Assembly: GCA_022842685.1 (NCBI GenBank)
Contig: JALHPC010000002.1
Span: forward strand, 1-64,000
Reading direction: 5' to 3'
Length of the DNA: 64,000 nucleotides
Origin: Candidatus Kapaibacterium sp.
GTDB taxonomy: Bacteria > Bacteroidota > Ignavibacteria > Kapaibacteriales > Kapaibacteriaceae
Shown here: positions 51,363-59,943 of the stretch, in pieces
Numbering within the stretch: the first letter of the stretch is position 1
Layout of the letters: each line of letters starts with the position of its first letter
The notes under the pieces: generated by a model
Told to the model about the DNA's origin: nothing
Databases searched by the model: none
The model's input: only the letters and a program-made list of their open reading frames with translations
Translations under genes and position numbers: made by a program

Positions 51363-54062
51363 ATGAAATATGCAGTGCTTGGCGTGCTCGTTGCGCTATG
51401 TGTATCGACTGCCCTAGGGCAACGACAGCACGAGACGGTGATAGTTGGCACGAATACGGGAGTGCGCATCCGCCCGGGTAACGTTGTTGTTACGTCTCTG
51501 CCTCAGGCGCTGGCGCGTGAGCGCATATTGGCGTCGATACATCAACAGGAGACAGGACAGCCGGAGTTCTACGTTACGAACACGTCGATTTTGGCACAGG
51601 ACGGTACGGTGATAACCGATGAACTGCAAGGTAGTGGAGTGCCAGCCCTAGACGTACACGTTGTTGTTGTACCCCGGCCGATGACAGAGCGGCGTTACTA
51701 CGTGTTTGCGACAGTTCGTAGATGGACGGGGCAAGTATATACCAGCACGCTACGGTTTGCCGAGGTTGATATGTTGGCCGACTCGGTACGTGGTGTTGTA
51801 ACTGACGGCCCACGAACAATCGAATCGGACATTGGAATGGGGCTTACAACGATCCGTCATTGCGACGGACGGCGATATTGGCTAATTACGCATCACAGAT
51901 CCAGAAAGGAATTCAGGGCGCAACAGGTGACGGCTGCTGGCTTGAGCGAGGTTGTCACGACGACGGCGTCGGAACAAGGATGGCCTGCAGAGTTGGGCAC
52001 AGACCTATGGCTGGACTCTTTTTTGGCATCGAATGCCCAAGGCACGTACGTGGCACAACTAGCCCAGCCGGGTGGATTTGTTGACGTGTTTTCGTTTGAC
52101 AATCAAACGGGCAAGTTCGGCACCCTTCGCTCGGTTGCTAGGCAACCTGGGCCACGTCCGATGGCGGGTACATTCTCGCCTGACGGGACGAAGTTCTACT
52201 GGAACGTTTGGCGCACGATCTATTCGTTAAATCTATCGAGAGATGTCGGGTCGTGGGCGCCAGAGTTAGTGGACTCTGTGCAAACCTTCGGCGATTTCGA
52301 AACGGGTTTGTTTACGGGTCCGGACGGGCGCATTTATGTCGGCAGCAACCAGTCCTTAGTCGTGATTACGCGACCAAACAATGCTCGACCCAACGAGGGC
52401 TTTGGTGGTGATGTGATCGACTTAACATCGGGTGGAAACGCCGCTGCGCGCAGCTTTACCAGCATGCCCTTGCCGCAGCACCATCTACTGTTCCCCGATC
52501 AGGGCCGCGTATGCGCTGCACCATTGCCACGCATACAGTTTGACTCGGTTGCTTGCTTGGGATCTACCGTGGAGTTTATCGATCGAACGCAGTTAAAGCC
52601 AACGTCGTGGCGGTGGTCGTTCCAGGGCGGCAGCCCGTCCCAACATAGTGGTCCGGTGCCCCCTCCCGTTCGATATGCGTTTCCGGGCATTTACCGGATC
52701 CGGTTGGTAGTGGAGAATGAGTTTGGGGAAACAGAGCTGGAGCGATTTATTCGCATCGAGAATCCACCGGTGTTGGCAATTGACTCTGTGGCGGCAATCT
52801 GCAGGCCTGGCACCGTGCGGCTTGCAGCATCCGGAGCAAATCGGTATCAGTGGTTCCCGACGACGCAGGTAACCGACCCTACTGCGGCGGTTACCGAGGC
52901 ACGTGTTCAGCGATCGTCGTGGATATACGTGCGGGGGTGGTCGGTAAACCAGTGCGAAGTGCTCGACAGCGTATTCGTGCGCGTAGATAGCGTGGACCTG
53001 ACGTATCTGCGCGACACTGCCATCTGCGCCGGCGGTGTGGCCCAATTTGCGGCAATCGAAGCCACCGAGGTGCAATGGCAGCCTATCAACGGAGTAAGCG
53101 ACCCAACGTCGGTCCGGCCAGAGTTTCGTCCACGCGAAACAACCACGTACAGCGTCACTGCACGGCGCGGCCCTTGTGAGTTTACGCGACAGTTCACCAT
53201 TGAAGTGATACCTGACGGGCAAGAGCGAGTTGTTGTTAACGACGTTTGCGTTGGCGACACGATAGACTTTGCGTCGCTACCAGGAGCATTATGGACCGGC
53301 CTACCTGTTGGTAGCATTGTCGAGGACACACGTGTGCGAGTACCAGTGAGGCGTTCCTTTAGCGCGCGCATGACGTATGACCGCGGGGCGACGTGCCGCC
53401 TTCGGCGTGACCACGACGTTACGGCCAGGTTGCCCACTGTGGGCCGCTTGACGATAGACGATGCCCCTTTCGAAGTGGGCAAGGAACGACAGATACGGAT
53501 TGGCAGTGTGCCGCCGCTGCAGGATGGGGAAGTCCTTGTTCGGCTGACGTTGCCTGCGGCGTTGATGGAGCCCGTTGTGACGCTAGGAAGCCAGGTGAGT
53601 AGTACTGTGGTAGATAGCGATCGACATGTGGTGATTCGGGTACAAGGTGGTGGCACCGATCTAGCTGTTGTGCGAGGGCAGGTGTTGTTGGCACCGATAG
53701 ACCGATTGAATATTCGCTTGGAGGTTGATAGTTCATCGAACTGCGTGCGTCTTTCGAATACCGAACTACTGGATGCTGTGTACACTGGCTGTGGAGTTCG
53801 GCTACGCCCGGTTACCATTGGCGTTGCCACGGTAGCCGCTGTGCGGGTGTGGCCGCAGCCGGTAGGGCGCGGTGAGACACTGCAGATTGACGCTGGAGGC
53901 GAAGCTCGTTTCGAATACCGGCTGGTTGACGCCGTGGGGAGGGTGCATGCTGTAGGTAGCGGTGGGGCAGTACGTATTCAGCAGCAACTCTCTGCCGGGC
54001 TGTATGCCCTTCAGATTGCATTAGGAGAACAGACCACCATTGTGCCGGTACTTGTTGAGTAG
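51363..54062 (+). CDS. Large secreted PKD-domain protein with T9SS sorting domain
   Basis: 899 residues from the ATG at 51363; the open frame before it overlaps rlmI and is not coding. The signal peptide ends CVSTALGQ. Residues 25-470 look like a beta-propeller of WD40/SBBP type (GTFSPDGTKFYWNVWRTIYS, GPDGRIYVGSNQS). A PKD domain follows (CLGSTVEFIDRTQLKPTSWR ... FPGIYRIRLVVENEFG), then several Ig-like modules with paired Cys residues. The C-terminal 75 residues (VRVWPQPVGRGETLQI ... LSAGLYALQIALG) are a T9SS type A sorting domain. It resembles the partial gene at the right edge of the window. Confidence 0.88.
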   Translation: MKYAVLGVLVALCVSTALGQRQHETVIVGTNTGVRIRPGNVVVTSLPQALARERILASIHQQETGQPEFYVTNTSILAQDGTVITDELQGSGVPALDVHVVVVPRPMTERRYYVFATVRRWTGQVYTSTLRFAEVDMLADSVRGVVTDGPRTIESDIGMGLTTIRHCDGRRYWLITHHRSRKEFRAQQVTAAGLSEVVTTTASEQGWPAELGTDLWLDSFLASNAQGTYVAQLAQPGGFVDVFSFDNQTGKFGTLRSVARQPGPRPMAGTFSPDGTKFYWNVWRTIYSLNLSRDVGSWAPELVDSVQTFGDFETGLFTGPDGRIYVGSNQSLVVITRPNNARPNEGFGGDVIDLTSGGNAAARSFTSMPLPQHHLLFPDQGRVCAAPLPRIQFDSVACLGSTVEFIDRTQLKPTSWRWSFQGGSPSQHSGPVPPPVRYAFPGIYRIRLVVENEFGETELERFIRIENPPVLAIDSVAAICRPGTVRLAASGANRYQWFPTTQVTDPTAAVTEARVQRSSWIYVRGWSVNQCEVLDSVFVRVDSVDLTYLRDTAICAGGVAQFAAIEATEVQWQPINGVSDPTSVRPEFRPRETTTYSVTARRGPCEFTRQFTIEVIPDGQERVVVNDVCVGDTIDFASLPGALWTGLPVGSIVEDTRVRVPVRRSFSARMTYDRGATCRLRRDHDVTARLPTVGRLTIDDAPFEVGKERQIRIGSVPPLQDGEVLVRLTLPAALMEPVVTLGSQVSSTVVDSDRHVVIRVQGGGTDLAVVRGQVLLAPIDRLNIRLEVDSSSNCVRLSNTELLDAVYTGCGVRLRPVTIGVATVAAVRVWPQPVGRGETLQIDAGGEARFEYRLVDAVGRVHAVGSGGAVRIQQQLSAGLYALQIALGEQTTIVPVLVE

Positions 54063-54237
54063 GGAGTTAACGGCTGTCGGTCTTCGTGACAAAGCGAGAG
54101 ACGAGCGCACACCCTACGAGAAAACTGCGCGGTGTCACTCAATGAAAGAACAGCCGACAACGGCGAAGTCATGGCGATGTAAACCTCCTTGTTACGGCCC
54201 GCTTAACTGCTGCTGTAGTGGCAGTCAAGTAGGCAGA

Positions 54238-54705
54238 TTAGGCGTTCATCATAACCATAACATCAATAAGGATGCCGGCTAGAATGATGAGGGGTGGGAC
54301 GCTGGATTCAAGTGCCATCCCCACCGTAAGAGCCGTAAAAAAACGCTCAAGAACGCGACTCGTCGCATGGACGTCGAACTCAAGGTTGTTGGCTGAACAA
54401 CGCAAGAACGCATGATATGCAGAAACCGCATAGACTGCATACGCGTTTCGGCTCGTAGACGTATTGCAGCTACAGATGAGCAGCTGATCGGCCGTCGAGT
54501 CAATGCTCACGCCATTATCAATAAAAGCCTCAGTTATCGCTGATCGCATAACTGGTTCTGTTACGCTACCAGTGACGATAGAGAGCTTAAGTGAATATCG
54601 ATCGGACAACCAGCCACCGGACTTGTGCAACGTCGTTGTGGTGCAAGACATGGCCGTTATTGCCACGAGAAGAACCAGTGCAACTCTCGCAAACGATTGG
54701 GACAC
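54238..54705 (-). CDS. Putative lipoprotein of the accessory region
   Basis: About 155 residues from a GTG at 54705, chosen because a signal peptide (VALVLLVAITAMSC) then lies at the N-terminus; longer starts (ATG at 54774 or 54837) also exist. No domain is recognised. The C-terminal 35 residues are strongly hydrophobic (LTVGMALES, PPLIILAGILIDVMVMM), so another TM segment is likely. It marks the left border of the AT-richer accessory block. The 175 bases to its right-hand neighbour on the left (54063-54237) hold no visible gene. Confidence 0.45.
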   Translation of the reverse strand: MSQSFARVALVLLVAITAMSCTTTTLHKSGGWLSDRYSLKLSIVTGSVTEPVMRSAITEAFIDNGVSIDSTADQLLICSCNTSTSRNAYAVYAVSAYHAFLRCSANNLEFDVHATSRVLERFFTALTVGMALESSVPPLIILAGILIDVMVMMNA

Positions 54706-55105
54706 CAAAGTTGAGCCGTTTAGTGATAACGCCAGAGCCAGTGAAATTGGTCGAGATACGGCGGTACTTTGCATAGGTAACGAAGTTGCGGCGAAGGGAA
54801 CTGACTCGCCGTAGGAAGAAGATCGTCGGCATGACACTCTTGTGTCGAAAATACGGAAGCTGTAAAACCCTGTGCCTGTCGATCAACACGCCTGACTATG
54901 CCGCAATTTGCTCGTTAGAAAGGAGCTACACGCACAGAAGTGCCCGGTTGGTTCTCTGGACCAATGTACGACATGGAAGAATGTGGTCATTAGTTTAGAA
55001 CAGACGACGTGGATGTAGATTGTGCGCGGTTTATCGGTGAAAACTAAACACTGACTGGCGTTATTGGCGATAATGCTAGCCTACGGCGCTGGAACACGTG
55101 GCGGT

Positions 55106-55324
55106 ATGTCGGGCTCCTGCGGGATGGAAATTGCAATCGCCCTCATGATTAACTGCCCAGGGGTGCAGATCTACGTCTCACGGCCGGATTCTTCGGCCGA
55201 CGTAATCCGTAGATACAAGTTGGCTACGTTCGGAGATCGTCCTCTAACAGACGGCGAGATTAAGAAGATGTCCGTCGAGCTGGGGAAGAGTGTGGGGTGG
55301 TTGAGGAAGGCGTTAGTGAGTTAG
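55106..55324 (+). CDS. 72-residue protein of the duplicated accessory unit, copy 1
   Basis: The start was chosen by comparison with copy 2 (56685-56903); both then have 72 residues. A hydrophobic N-terminal part MEIAIALMINCPG is followed by a charged segment with LTDGEIKKMSVELGKSVGWL and KAL at the end. Function unknown. Its end overlaps the convergent membrane-protein gene by four bases. It may be a decayed phage or cargo gene rather than an active one; the strong protein-level similarity with copy 2 favours a real coding sequence at least in the past. Confidence 0.5.
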   Translation: MSGSCGMEIAIALMINCPGVQIYVSRPDSSADVIRRYKLATFGDRPLTDGEIKKMSVELGKSVGWLRKALVS

Positions 55325-56391
55325 GCGGATGGTTTCATGATGGCTCGTAGTATTGCAGCGATTTCGCCCAATTTGCTCTCCTGGTTATCTCCATCCTTTG
55401 GCAAATCAAGTGTAGTCAGCTTCGGGACCCAACTGTTCAGCACAATTTCCTTCTCGTTTTGCGTTTCGGCAAGATCAAGAATGTCCAATCTTGAGACGAG
55501 CAGTCGATACTGATGAGAAAGATTGTCCCATCTGTGATACACTTGCTTAGTGAATCGTATGAGGAGTGTGATAATCGTTCCAAACAAGGTGACCACGGAA
55601 AGTTTCGCAACTAGAAAGTAAGAGAAGGCAGTACTCGCGTTTGTAGAACTAATTAGTGAACGAATGTACTCTTCATCTGAAGTCAGATAAACCAAAAAAG
55701 CAGCAAGAAGAATGACTAAGACATCTACAACACAGGCTGCGAGGAGTATACACTTGGCCATTGACACACCGTTCAAATACTCAGCTTTCGATACAGTGAA
55801 GGCAGTGTCATCTCGACGCTTAATGTACTTCTCGTGAGCATCATTCAGCTGTTTAACGGAACGTTCTACCTGCTCAATGAGAACCGGGTACTGTGTGATA
55901 CTAGTCGAGGAGGTAATCATAACTGCGGCACTAACGGCAGATCGAGCAAACACGTCTGAAATAACAGTAGACCACTCCTCTAAACAAGGAGTTAGTTGAG
56001 CCCATGCAGTAACGATTTGCTCCCAATTCTTGTAGCCGATTTCCAAATCTCTCACTTGCTTGGAAAAATCGCGTAGAACCATTGACGCCGACCCCATTTC
56101 TCTTGCCGTCCAATTCGACAAGATCTGTTCACTAATGTCGATCTGCTCTTTAAAGGAAGCAAGGCCGTTGATTACCGCCGCTGACTGCGCATTCAGTTGA
56201 TAGAGAGTACTCGGCTCATACGTACGGGAGCCTGCGCTGGTCTGTGATCGATGCCTTTGAATCCAGGCCTCCATAAGACCAATCGCTTCTTTCGCAGCAC
56301 TTACCGCAGAAGCGAACTCAGTAGTCAAGGATCCTTTAGCGAAGTACACTGTCGAGTGGTACTCCCATGGGGCAATTTCAGGAAGGTTCAT
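55321..56391 (-). CDS. Two-TM membrane protein of unknown family, copy 1
   Basis: 356 residues, low-GC for this genome. The N-terminal ~205 residues are helical with coiled-coil character and no signal peptide. TM1 (about 212-238, CVVDVLVILLAAFLVYL) and TM2 (about 258-283, FLVAKLSVVTLFGTIITLLI) form a hairpin, leaving the N- and C-terminal parts on the same, probably cytoplasmic, side. The C-terminal 75 residues include YRLLVSRLDILDLAETQNEK. The paralog at 58093-59166 shares length, TM spacing and the VxSRxxxLDLA motif. The family is not recognised. It converges with the small protein gene and is followed upstream by the remnant of a phage gene. Confidence 0.7.
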   Translation of the reverse strand: MNLPEIAPWEYHSTVYFAKGSLTTEFASAVSAAKEAIGLMEAWIQRHRSQTSAGSRTYEPSTLYQLNAQSAAVINGLASFKEQIDISEQILSNWTAREMGSASMVLRDFSKQVRDLEIGYKNWEQIVTAWAQLTPCLEEWSTVISDVFARSAVSAAVMITSSTSITQYPVLIEQVERSVKQLNDAHEKYIKRRDDTAFTVSKAEYLNGVSMAKCILLAACVVDVLVILLAAFLVYLTSDEEYIRSLISSTNASTAFSYFLVAKLSVVTLFGTIITLLIRFTKQVYHRWDNLSHQYRLLVSRLDILDLAETQNEKEIVLNSWVPKLTTLDLPKDGDNQESKLGEIAAILRAIMKPSA

Positions 56392-56527
56392 GTGCCGTTA
56401 CCCGTTCGAGAATTGTGAATAAGTCTCTAGTCCGACGAAACGACAGTGCTCATTATCCGAACCGCTGAGGCTGCGTGATGACTGTCTCACTTCGTGCGCG
56501 GCGTCTACACTTCTTCGTTGGCAAAAG

Positions 56528-56589
56528 CCGAAGATACATCACGGATAACAAACAGTAACAACGTGGCCAGAAGCCCGCTCAAAGTACTC
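56528..56589 (-). repeat. Short direct repeat, remnant of a phage gene end, copy 1
   Basis: 62 bases matching 59169-59231 at roughly four of five positions, with one indel. On the minus strand this copy reads EYFERASGH, parallel to LEFFERVFG at the end of the phage morphogenesis fragment, so it is the last bit of the same gene. Confidence 0.75.
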
Positions 56590-56684
56590 GGGGTGCATTA
56601 CGGGCTAAAGGTGTGATGGCAGTCGATTCGCTACGGCCTACTTAGACATAAGTCACCAACTTAATTCTATAGCACGCCCTACAA

Positions 56685-56903
56685 ATGGTCACGGGGCCTT
56701 GCGTAATGAGAATTGCAATCGCCCTTATGATCAACTGCCTAGGGATGCTGATCCTTGTGCCGTGGCGAGAGTTTTCGTCAGACGTAGTCGGTAGATGTAA
56801 GTTTGCTACATTTGAAGTTCCTCCTCTAACCGATGAAGAGATTGAGAAGGTATCCCTCGAGCCAGGGAAGAGTGTCGGGTGGTTAGGGAAGGCGCTGGCT
56901 TGA
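56685..56903 (+). CDS. 72-residue protein of the duplicated accessory unit, copy 2
   Basis: MVTGPCVMRIAIALMINCLG, then VVGRCKFATFEVPPLTDEEI and GKSVGWLGKALA. About two thirds of residues match copy 1 (55106-55324) without gaps in the second half. The conserved tail is DEEIEKVS..GKSVGWL. Function unknown. It lies 141 bases before the AlbA_2 gene on the same strand. Confidence 0.5.
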   Translation: MVTGPCVMRIAIALMINCLGMLILVPWREFSSDVVGRCKFATFEVPPLTDEEIEKVSLEPGKSVGWLGKALA

Positions 56904-57044
56904 CTTATTGACACTGTCAAAAGTAGTCTTCAGCAAGCTGAGAATAGTCGTATGTCGGAGGTGGATTAGTACATTCGACTAGTCGTAAGTCTCACCTTCC
57001 CCAGCCAGATTAGCAACTCATCGTGGAGAATCGAAGAGACGAGT

Positions 57045-58034
57045 ATGGTAGGCAGTTTTGCAGCAAAAAGCGAATACACGAGCGATGACATTCAATCCTT
57101 GATAGATCATCACTACGAAGAATCTGTACACCTAGAGTTCAAGGGCCCCGGTGCTCTCGACAAGACTGAAAAGAAACGTGATGAGATATCGAAAGACGTC
57201 GCTTCCTTTGCCAATTCTGACGGAGGCGTAATTGTATATGGAGTTGATGAAGATAAATCGCATAGAGCAACGAAGCTGTCATTCATTAACGGGAAGGAGT
57301 TCACGAAGGAGTGGTTGGAGCAAGTGATACAATCCAATGTCAAGCGACCTATCGATGGACTGCGAGTATTCCCAATTAGGTTCGACGACAACGCAAATCA
57401 GACCATTTATGTTGTAAAAATACCAGCCAGTCTGGACGCCCCACACATGAGCAGAGACGGAAAGTACTATAGACGAGACAATTTTCGCAGTGTGCCTATG
57501 GAGGAATATGAAGTACGAAACTCCTACGGTCGGAGAAAGAGGTCCGAATTGAAGATAGTAGAAACGGGCATTAGCGAACTAAGTCCGACAGTTGAATTCA
57601 AGGATGGCGTACCTCTTATCCCATTTCGGTTTCTAGCTACTGTAGCTAACGTGGGCGACGTCACGGTAAGAGACTTTAATCTCAATTTATACTTTGAACC
57701 AGCGTTCAGCTTCACGATGGAATCTGTGACCCCAAAGCAGGGCGTTACAACTACATTCTTTGACAAGGATGAAGTCAGCGAGTCGAAATGTAAGATATCG
57801 TGTCCTTCACATGCCCCATTGTATAGTGAAGAGAGCAGGACCGCCGCAGAACTTGTCGTAAAGTTGCCGATTGACTTCGTGAGGACGAAATTGAGCGATG
57901 TTCGCTACGAATATCGATTGTTCTATGATGGCGAGCACGATGTAGCGAGTGGTAGAATCGACAAAGAGTGGGTCGAAGGAATACTAGCGAATGCAGACGA
58001 ATTCCTGCGCGGGTTATATGGTGATGGAATATAA
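57045..58034 (+). CDS. AlbA_2 (Schlafen-type) domain protein with C-terminal beta domain
   Basis: 329 residues. Residues 15-145 form an AlbA_2/Schlafen-like domain: YEESVHLEFKGPGALD with the conserved E-x-K, VASFANSDGGVIVYGVDE, and GKYYRRDNFRSVPM at its end. These domains bind nucleic acid or ATP and occur in transcription regulators and in several phage-defence and restriction loci. Residues 175-329 look like one Ig-like beta-sandwich (FRFLATVANVGDVTVRDFNL) with a helical end; not assigned. It lies only in unit 2 of the duplication, pointing at the 3' end of the membrane-protein gene. Which stress it answers is unknown. Confidence 0.75.
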   Translation: MVGSFAAKSEYTSDDIQSLIDHHYEESVHLEFKGPGALDKTEKKRDEISKDVASFANSDGGVIVYGVDEDKSHRATKLSFINGKEFTKEWLEQVIQSNVKRPIDGLRVFPIRFDDNANQTIYVVKIPASLDAPHMSRDGKYYRRDNFRSVPMEEYEVRNSYGRRKRSELKIVETGISELSPTVEFKDGVPLIPFRFLATVANVGDVTVRDFNLNLYFEPAFSFTMESVTPKQGVTTTFFDKDEVSESKCKISCPSHAPLYSEESRTAAELVVKLPIDFVRTKLSDVRYEYRLFYDGEHDVASGRIDKEWVEGILANADEFLRGLYGDGI

Positions 58035-58092
58035 GCTGCCTGCGTTAAAGAAATGAGTTGCAAGTGCTGAAGACTAGGCGGTCTGCCTGCTT

Positions 58093-59166
58093 CTACTTTG
58101 AGTCGCTTATACTAGGACTCTTGGAAAGTAATCGACTTTCTCCCGCATCGGCTTTCGAGTTGTATTCGAAGAGCACCTGAGCCATCCGACTTAGCATCTC
58201 GGATCGTTCTTCGTTATTGCTGGCTAAATCTAGCAAATTGTATCTAGATTTCACGATTCGACGTTGATACCGAACATGGTCAATTCTTGCATATAACTTG
58301 AATGCAAAGCGTAACAGCAGCGTTAAGACCGTTCCATACAAGAGTGAAACCGCCGCTTTGGCTGCAATGAAGTATGCCGTCGCTTGATCAGGCCCTATTT
58401 CCTCATTGGCGCTCTTCAGGTAAGCTAAAGAAGTTATGTCTAGGATGTGGTTGTAGGCATAGCAAAGGCATGTAATCAAGACTAAGCTCACTGTCACGAA
58501 ACTCACCCATAAAGTACACAAGTCGCTGCCTATCGCAGAGTCAGCTTCTTTAAACGTCTTGTCTTCGCGATACTTTCGATGATTTTCAATCTCGTCCTTC
58601 AGATCTGTTCTTGCCCGTTGGGCTTCAACCACGATAGACCGCAGCCCTAGCAAGCTATCGTCACTTGTTAAAGCTCCCACAGTTGAAGCTGTTACATTCG
58701 CCATAAGTACCGAATGATGAAGGTGCCACTCGGCTATTGTTGGTCGCAACTCAATCCAATTTGTTGTTAGTTCGTCAAGAGAATACACTTTGGTATAGCC
58801 TGCGGGGAGAAGTTGGCTGACTATAGCGTCCATGAGGGGTAACGCCGTAGCTACATTCACAAATGACAGATGGCTGGCATTTCTAATCTGGTATGTTACG
58901 TCGGAGAGGAAGGCACCATAGCAGGCTTTCAGGAGGCCAGCGTCACCACGAATCTTGTCTTGCTCAAAGACAGTGATGTTCTCAAAATGACCTGACGGAC
59001 TCTGGTAGATGTCATGTAGCAGTGTTGTTGCTAATTTCAGTTTCTCGATTGCTTGTTGAAGGAGTGAACGATAGTTCGATACGCTCTGTACACTGTGCTC
59101 ATCGTACATGTACGTATAGTGCAAGTCACCCATAGGTGATTTAGGGTTGGGCTGCGTTAGTGTCAT
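58093..59166 (-). CDS. Two-TM membrane protein of unknown family, copy 2
   Basis: 357 residues from the ATG at 59166, one more than copy 1. Same layout: helical N-terminal ~205 residues, TM1 (LWVSFVTVSLVLITCLCYAY), a short exposed loop, TM2 (FIAAKAAVSLLYGTVLTLLL) and a C-terminal tail with RRIVKSRYNLLDLASNNEER. Identity to copy 1 is low outside the TM and tail regions, so the duplication is old or the copies were acquired separately. The start lies two bases from the phage-gene repeat. The family is unknown. Confidence 0.7.
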   Translation of the reverse strand: MTLTQPNPKSPMGDLHYTYMYDEHSVQSVSNYRSLLQQAIEKLKLATTLLHDIYQSPSGHFENITVFEQDKIRGDAGLLKACYGAFLSDVTYQIRNASHLSFVNVATALPLMDAIVSQLLPAGYTKVYSLDELTTNWIELRPTIAEWHLHHSVLMANVTASTVGALTSDDSLLGLRSIVVEAQRARTDLKDEIENHRKYREDKTFKEADSAIGSDLCTLWVSFVTVSLVLITCLCYAYNHILDITSLAYLKSANEEIGPDQATAYFIAAKAAVSLLYGTVLTLLLRFAFKLYARIDHVRYQRRIVKSRYNLLDLASNNEERSEMLSRMAQVLFEYNSKADAGESRLLSKSPSISDSK

Positions 59167-59204
59167 GCCCGAAGATACATAACGAATAATAATCAGTAAC
59201 AACG

Positions 59205-59444
59205 CTACCCGAAGACCCGCTCAAAGAACTCCAACGCCGCCTCCTCGAATTCCTCGAAGTCCTCGGGCTGGACAACGAGCCACGGCCGTGCTGGCAGTGT
59301 TACGGACCTGTTGCGACCGGCTTGGCCGCCGAAGTGGTGGATGGCACCATAGACGAGGTTGGTGCCGACGGTGACGCCGCGAGCATCAGCGCGATAGGAG
59401 AGAGATTTGGCGAGGATGCCTCGCGGGCCGAGCGTTTCTGCTAT
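59205..59444 (-). pseudogene. C-terminal fragment of a phage virion morphogenesis protein (Mu gpG-like)
   Basis: A 79-codon open stretch with no start codon, closed upstream by a stop. It reads SYRADARGVTVGTNLVYGAI, then HHFGGQAGR and VTLPARPWLVVQ, ending FFERVFG. The order 'x-Y-x-A-I-H-x-F-G-G ... P-A-R-P-W/F' is that of the Mu gpG / phage tail completion (virion morphogenesis) family. Only the C-terminal half remains, so it is a prophage relic. The next gene (58093-59166) starts 39 bases further on. Confidence 0.75.
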
Positions 59445-59680
59445 CTAGTCCGTAGCTCGTAGTGATGGGGGCCACGTTGCGGAGCCGCCTGCAAGCTTCT
59501 TCGGGATTACGGTAATGTAATAGCGACCAGCCTTGCAGAAGTTGTTGTTGACAGAGGCGAACCATATGATGCAGCTGAATGAACTCATGGCCAGCCTTCC
59601 GTACTATTGATATTGGATTGCTGGGCTTGTATGCACACGTCAGGACCGTTGCCTGCTGCTGTAGCCGCGAGCTAGAACAT
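59445..59680. other. Non-coding, degraded sequence between phage relic and repeat pair
   Basis: No start-to-stop frame with family resemblance on either strand. Probably decayed prophage DNA. Confidence 0.4.
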
Positions 59681-59700
59681 GGTACCAATAAGGTACCAAT
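59681..59700. repeat. Pair of direct repeats GGTACCAAT, 11-bp period
   Basis: GGTACCAAT occurs at 59681-59689 and 59692-59700, 36 bases left of the tRNA-Thr-derived repeat. Short direct repeats at this place resemble arm-type binding sites of a tyrosine recombinase, but no integrase gene is present to support it. Confidence 0.4.
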
Positions 59701-59736
59701 CTGGACAGGCAATGCAGGGAAAAGCAGGGCGACACC

Positions 59737-59820
59737 CCAACCCCCTAACAACACAAATGGCCGCATACCTAGTAGGGATGCGGCCTTGGTGCTGGAGACG
59801 GCTGGCAAGCACAAATTGGC
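59737..59820. repeat. Copy of the tRNA-Thr 3' end and terminator (att-like, left copy)
   Basis: 84 bases aligned without gaps to 62755-62838, differing at about a dozen positions. They contain the last ~28 bases of tRNA-Thr (mutated), its CCA, the GCATACCTAGTAGG hairpin (here a perfect 8-bp GGCCGCAT stem) and the flank. This is what integration into a tRNA 3' end leaves behind. It is not a working tRNA. Confidence 0.8.
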
Positions 59821-59943
59821 TTGTCTATCCGATAATTGATGGGGTATGGAAGCAATAGGATATTGCATCTGCGCACTCGCATGGCGAAAGACTCGCAGTC
59901 GCAGCAAATTTTCGCCTAGACACGGCCGACAATACGAGAAGTA

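Noticed and set aside
54786..54998. 70-codon plus-strand open frame
   Set aside because: Basic, Cys-rich composition, antisense to the lipoprotein gene, no similarity.
59386..59907. 173-codon open frame on the minus strand
   Set aside because: It translates the tRNA-Thr-derived repeat and overlaps the phage relic in another frame; no protein similarity.
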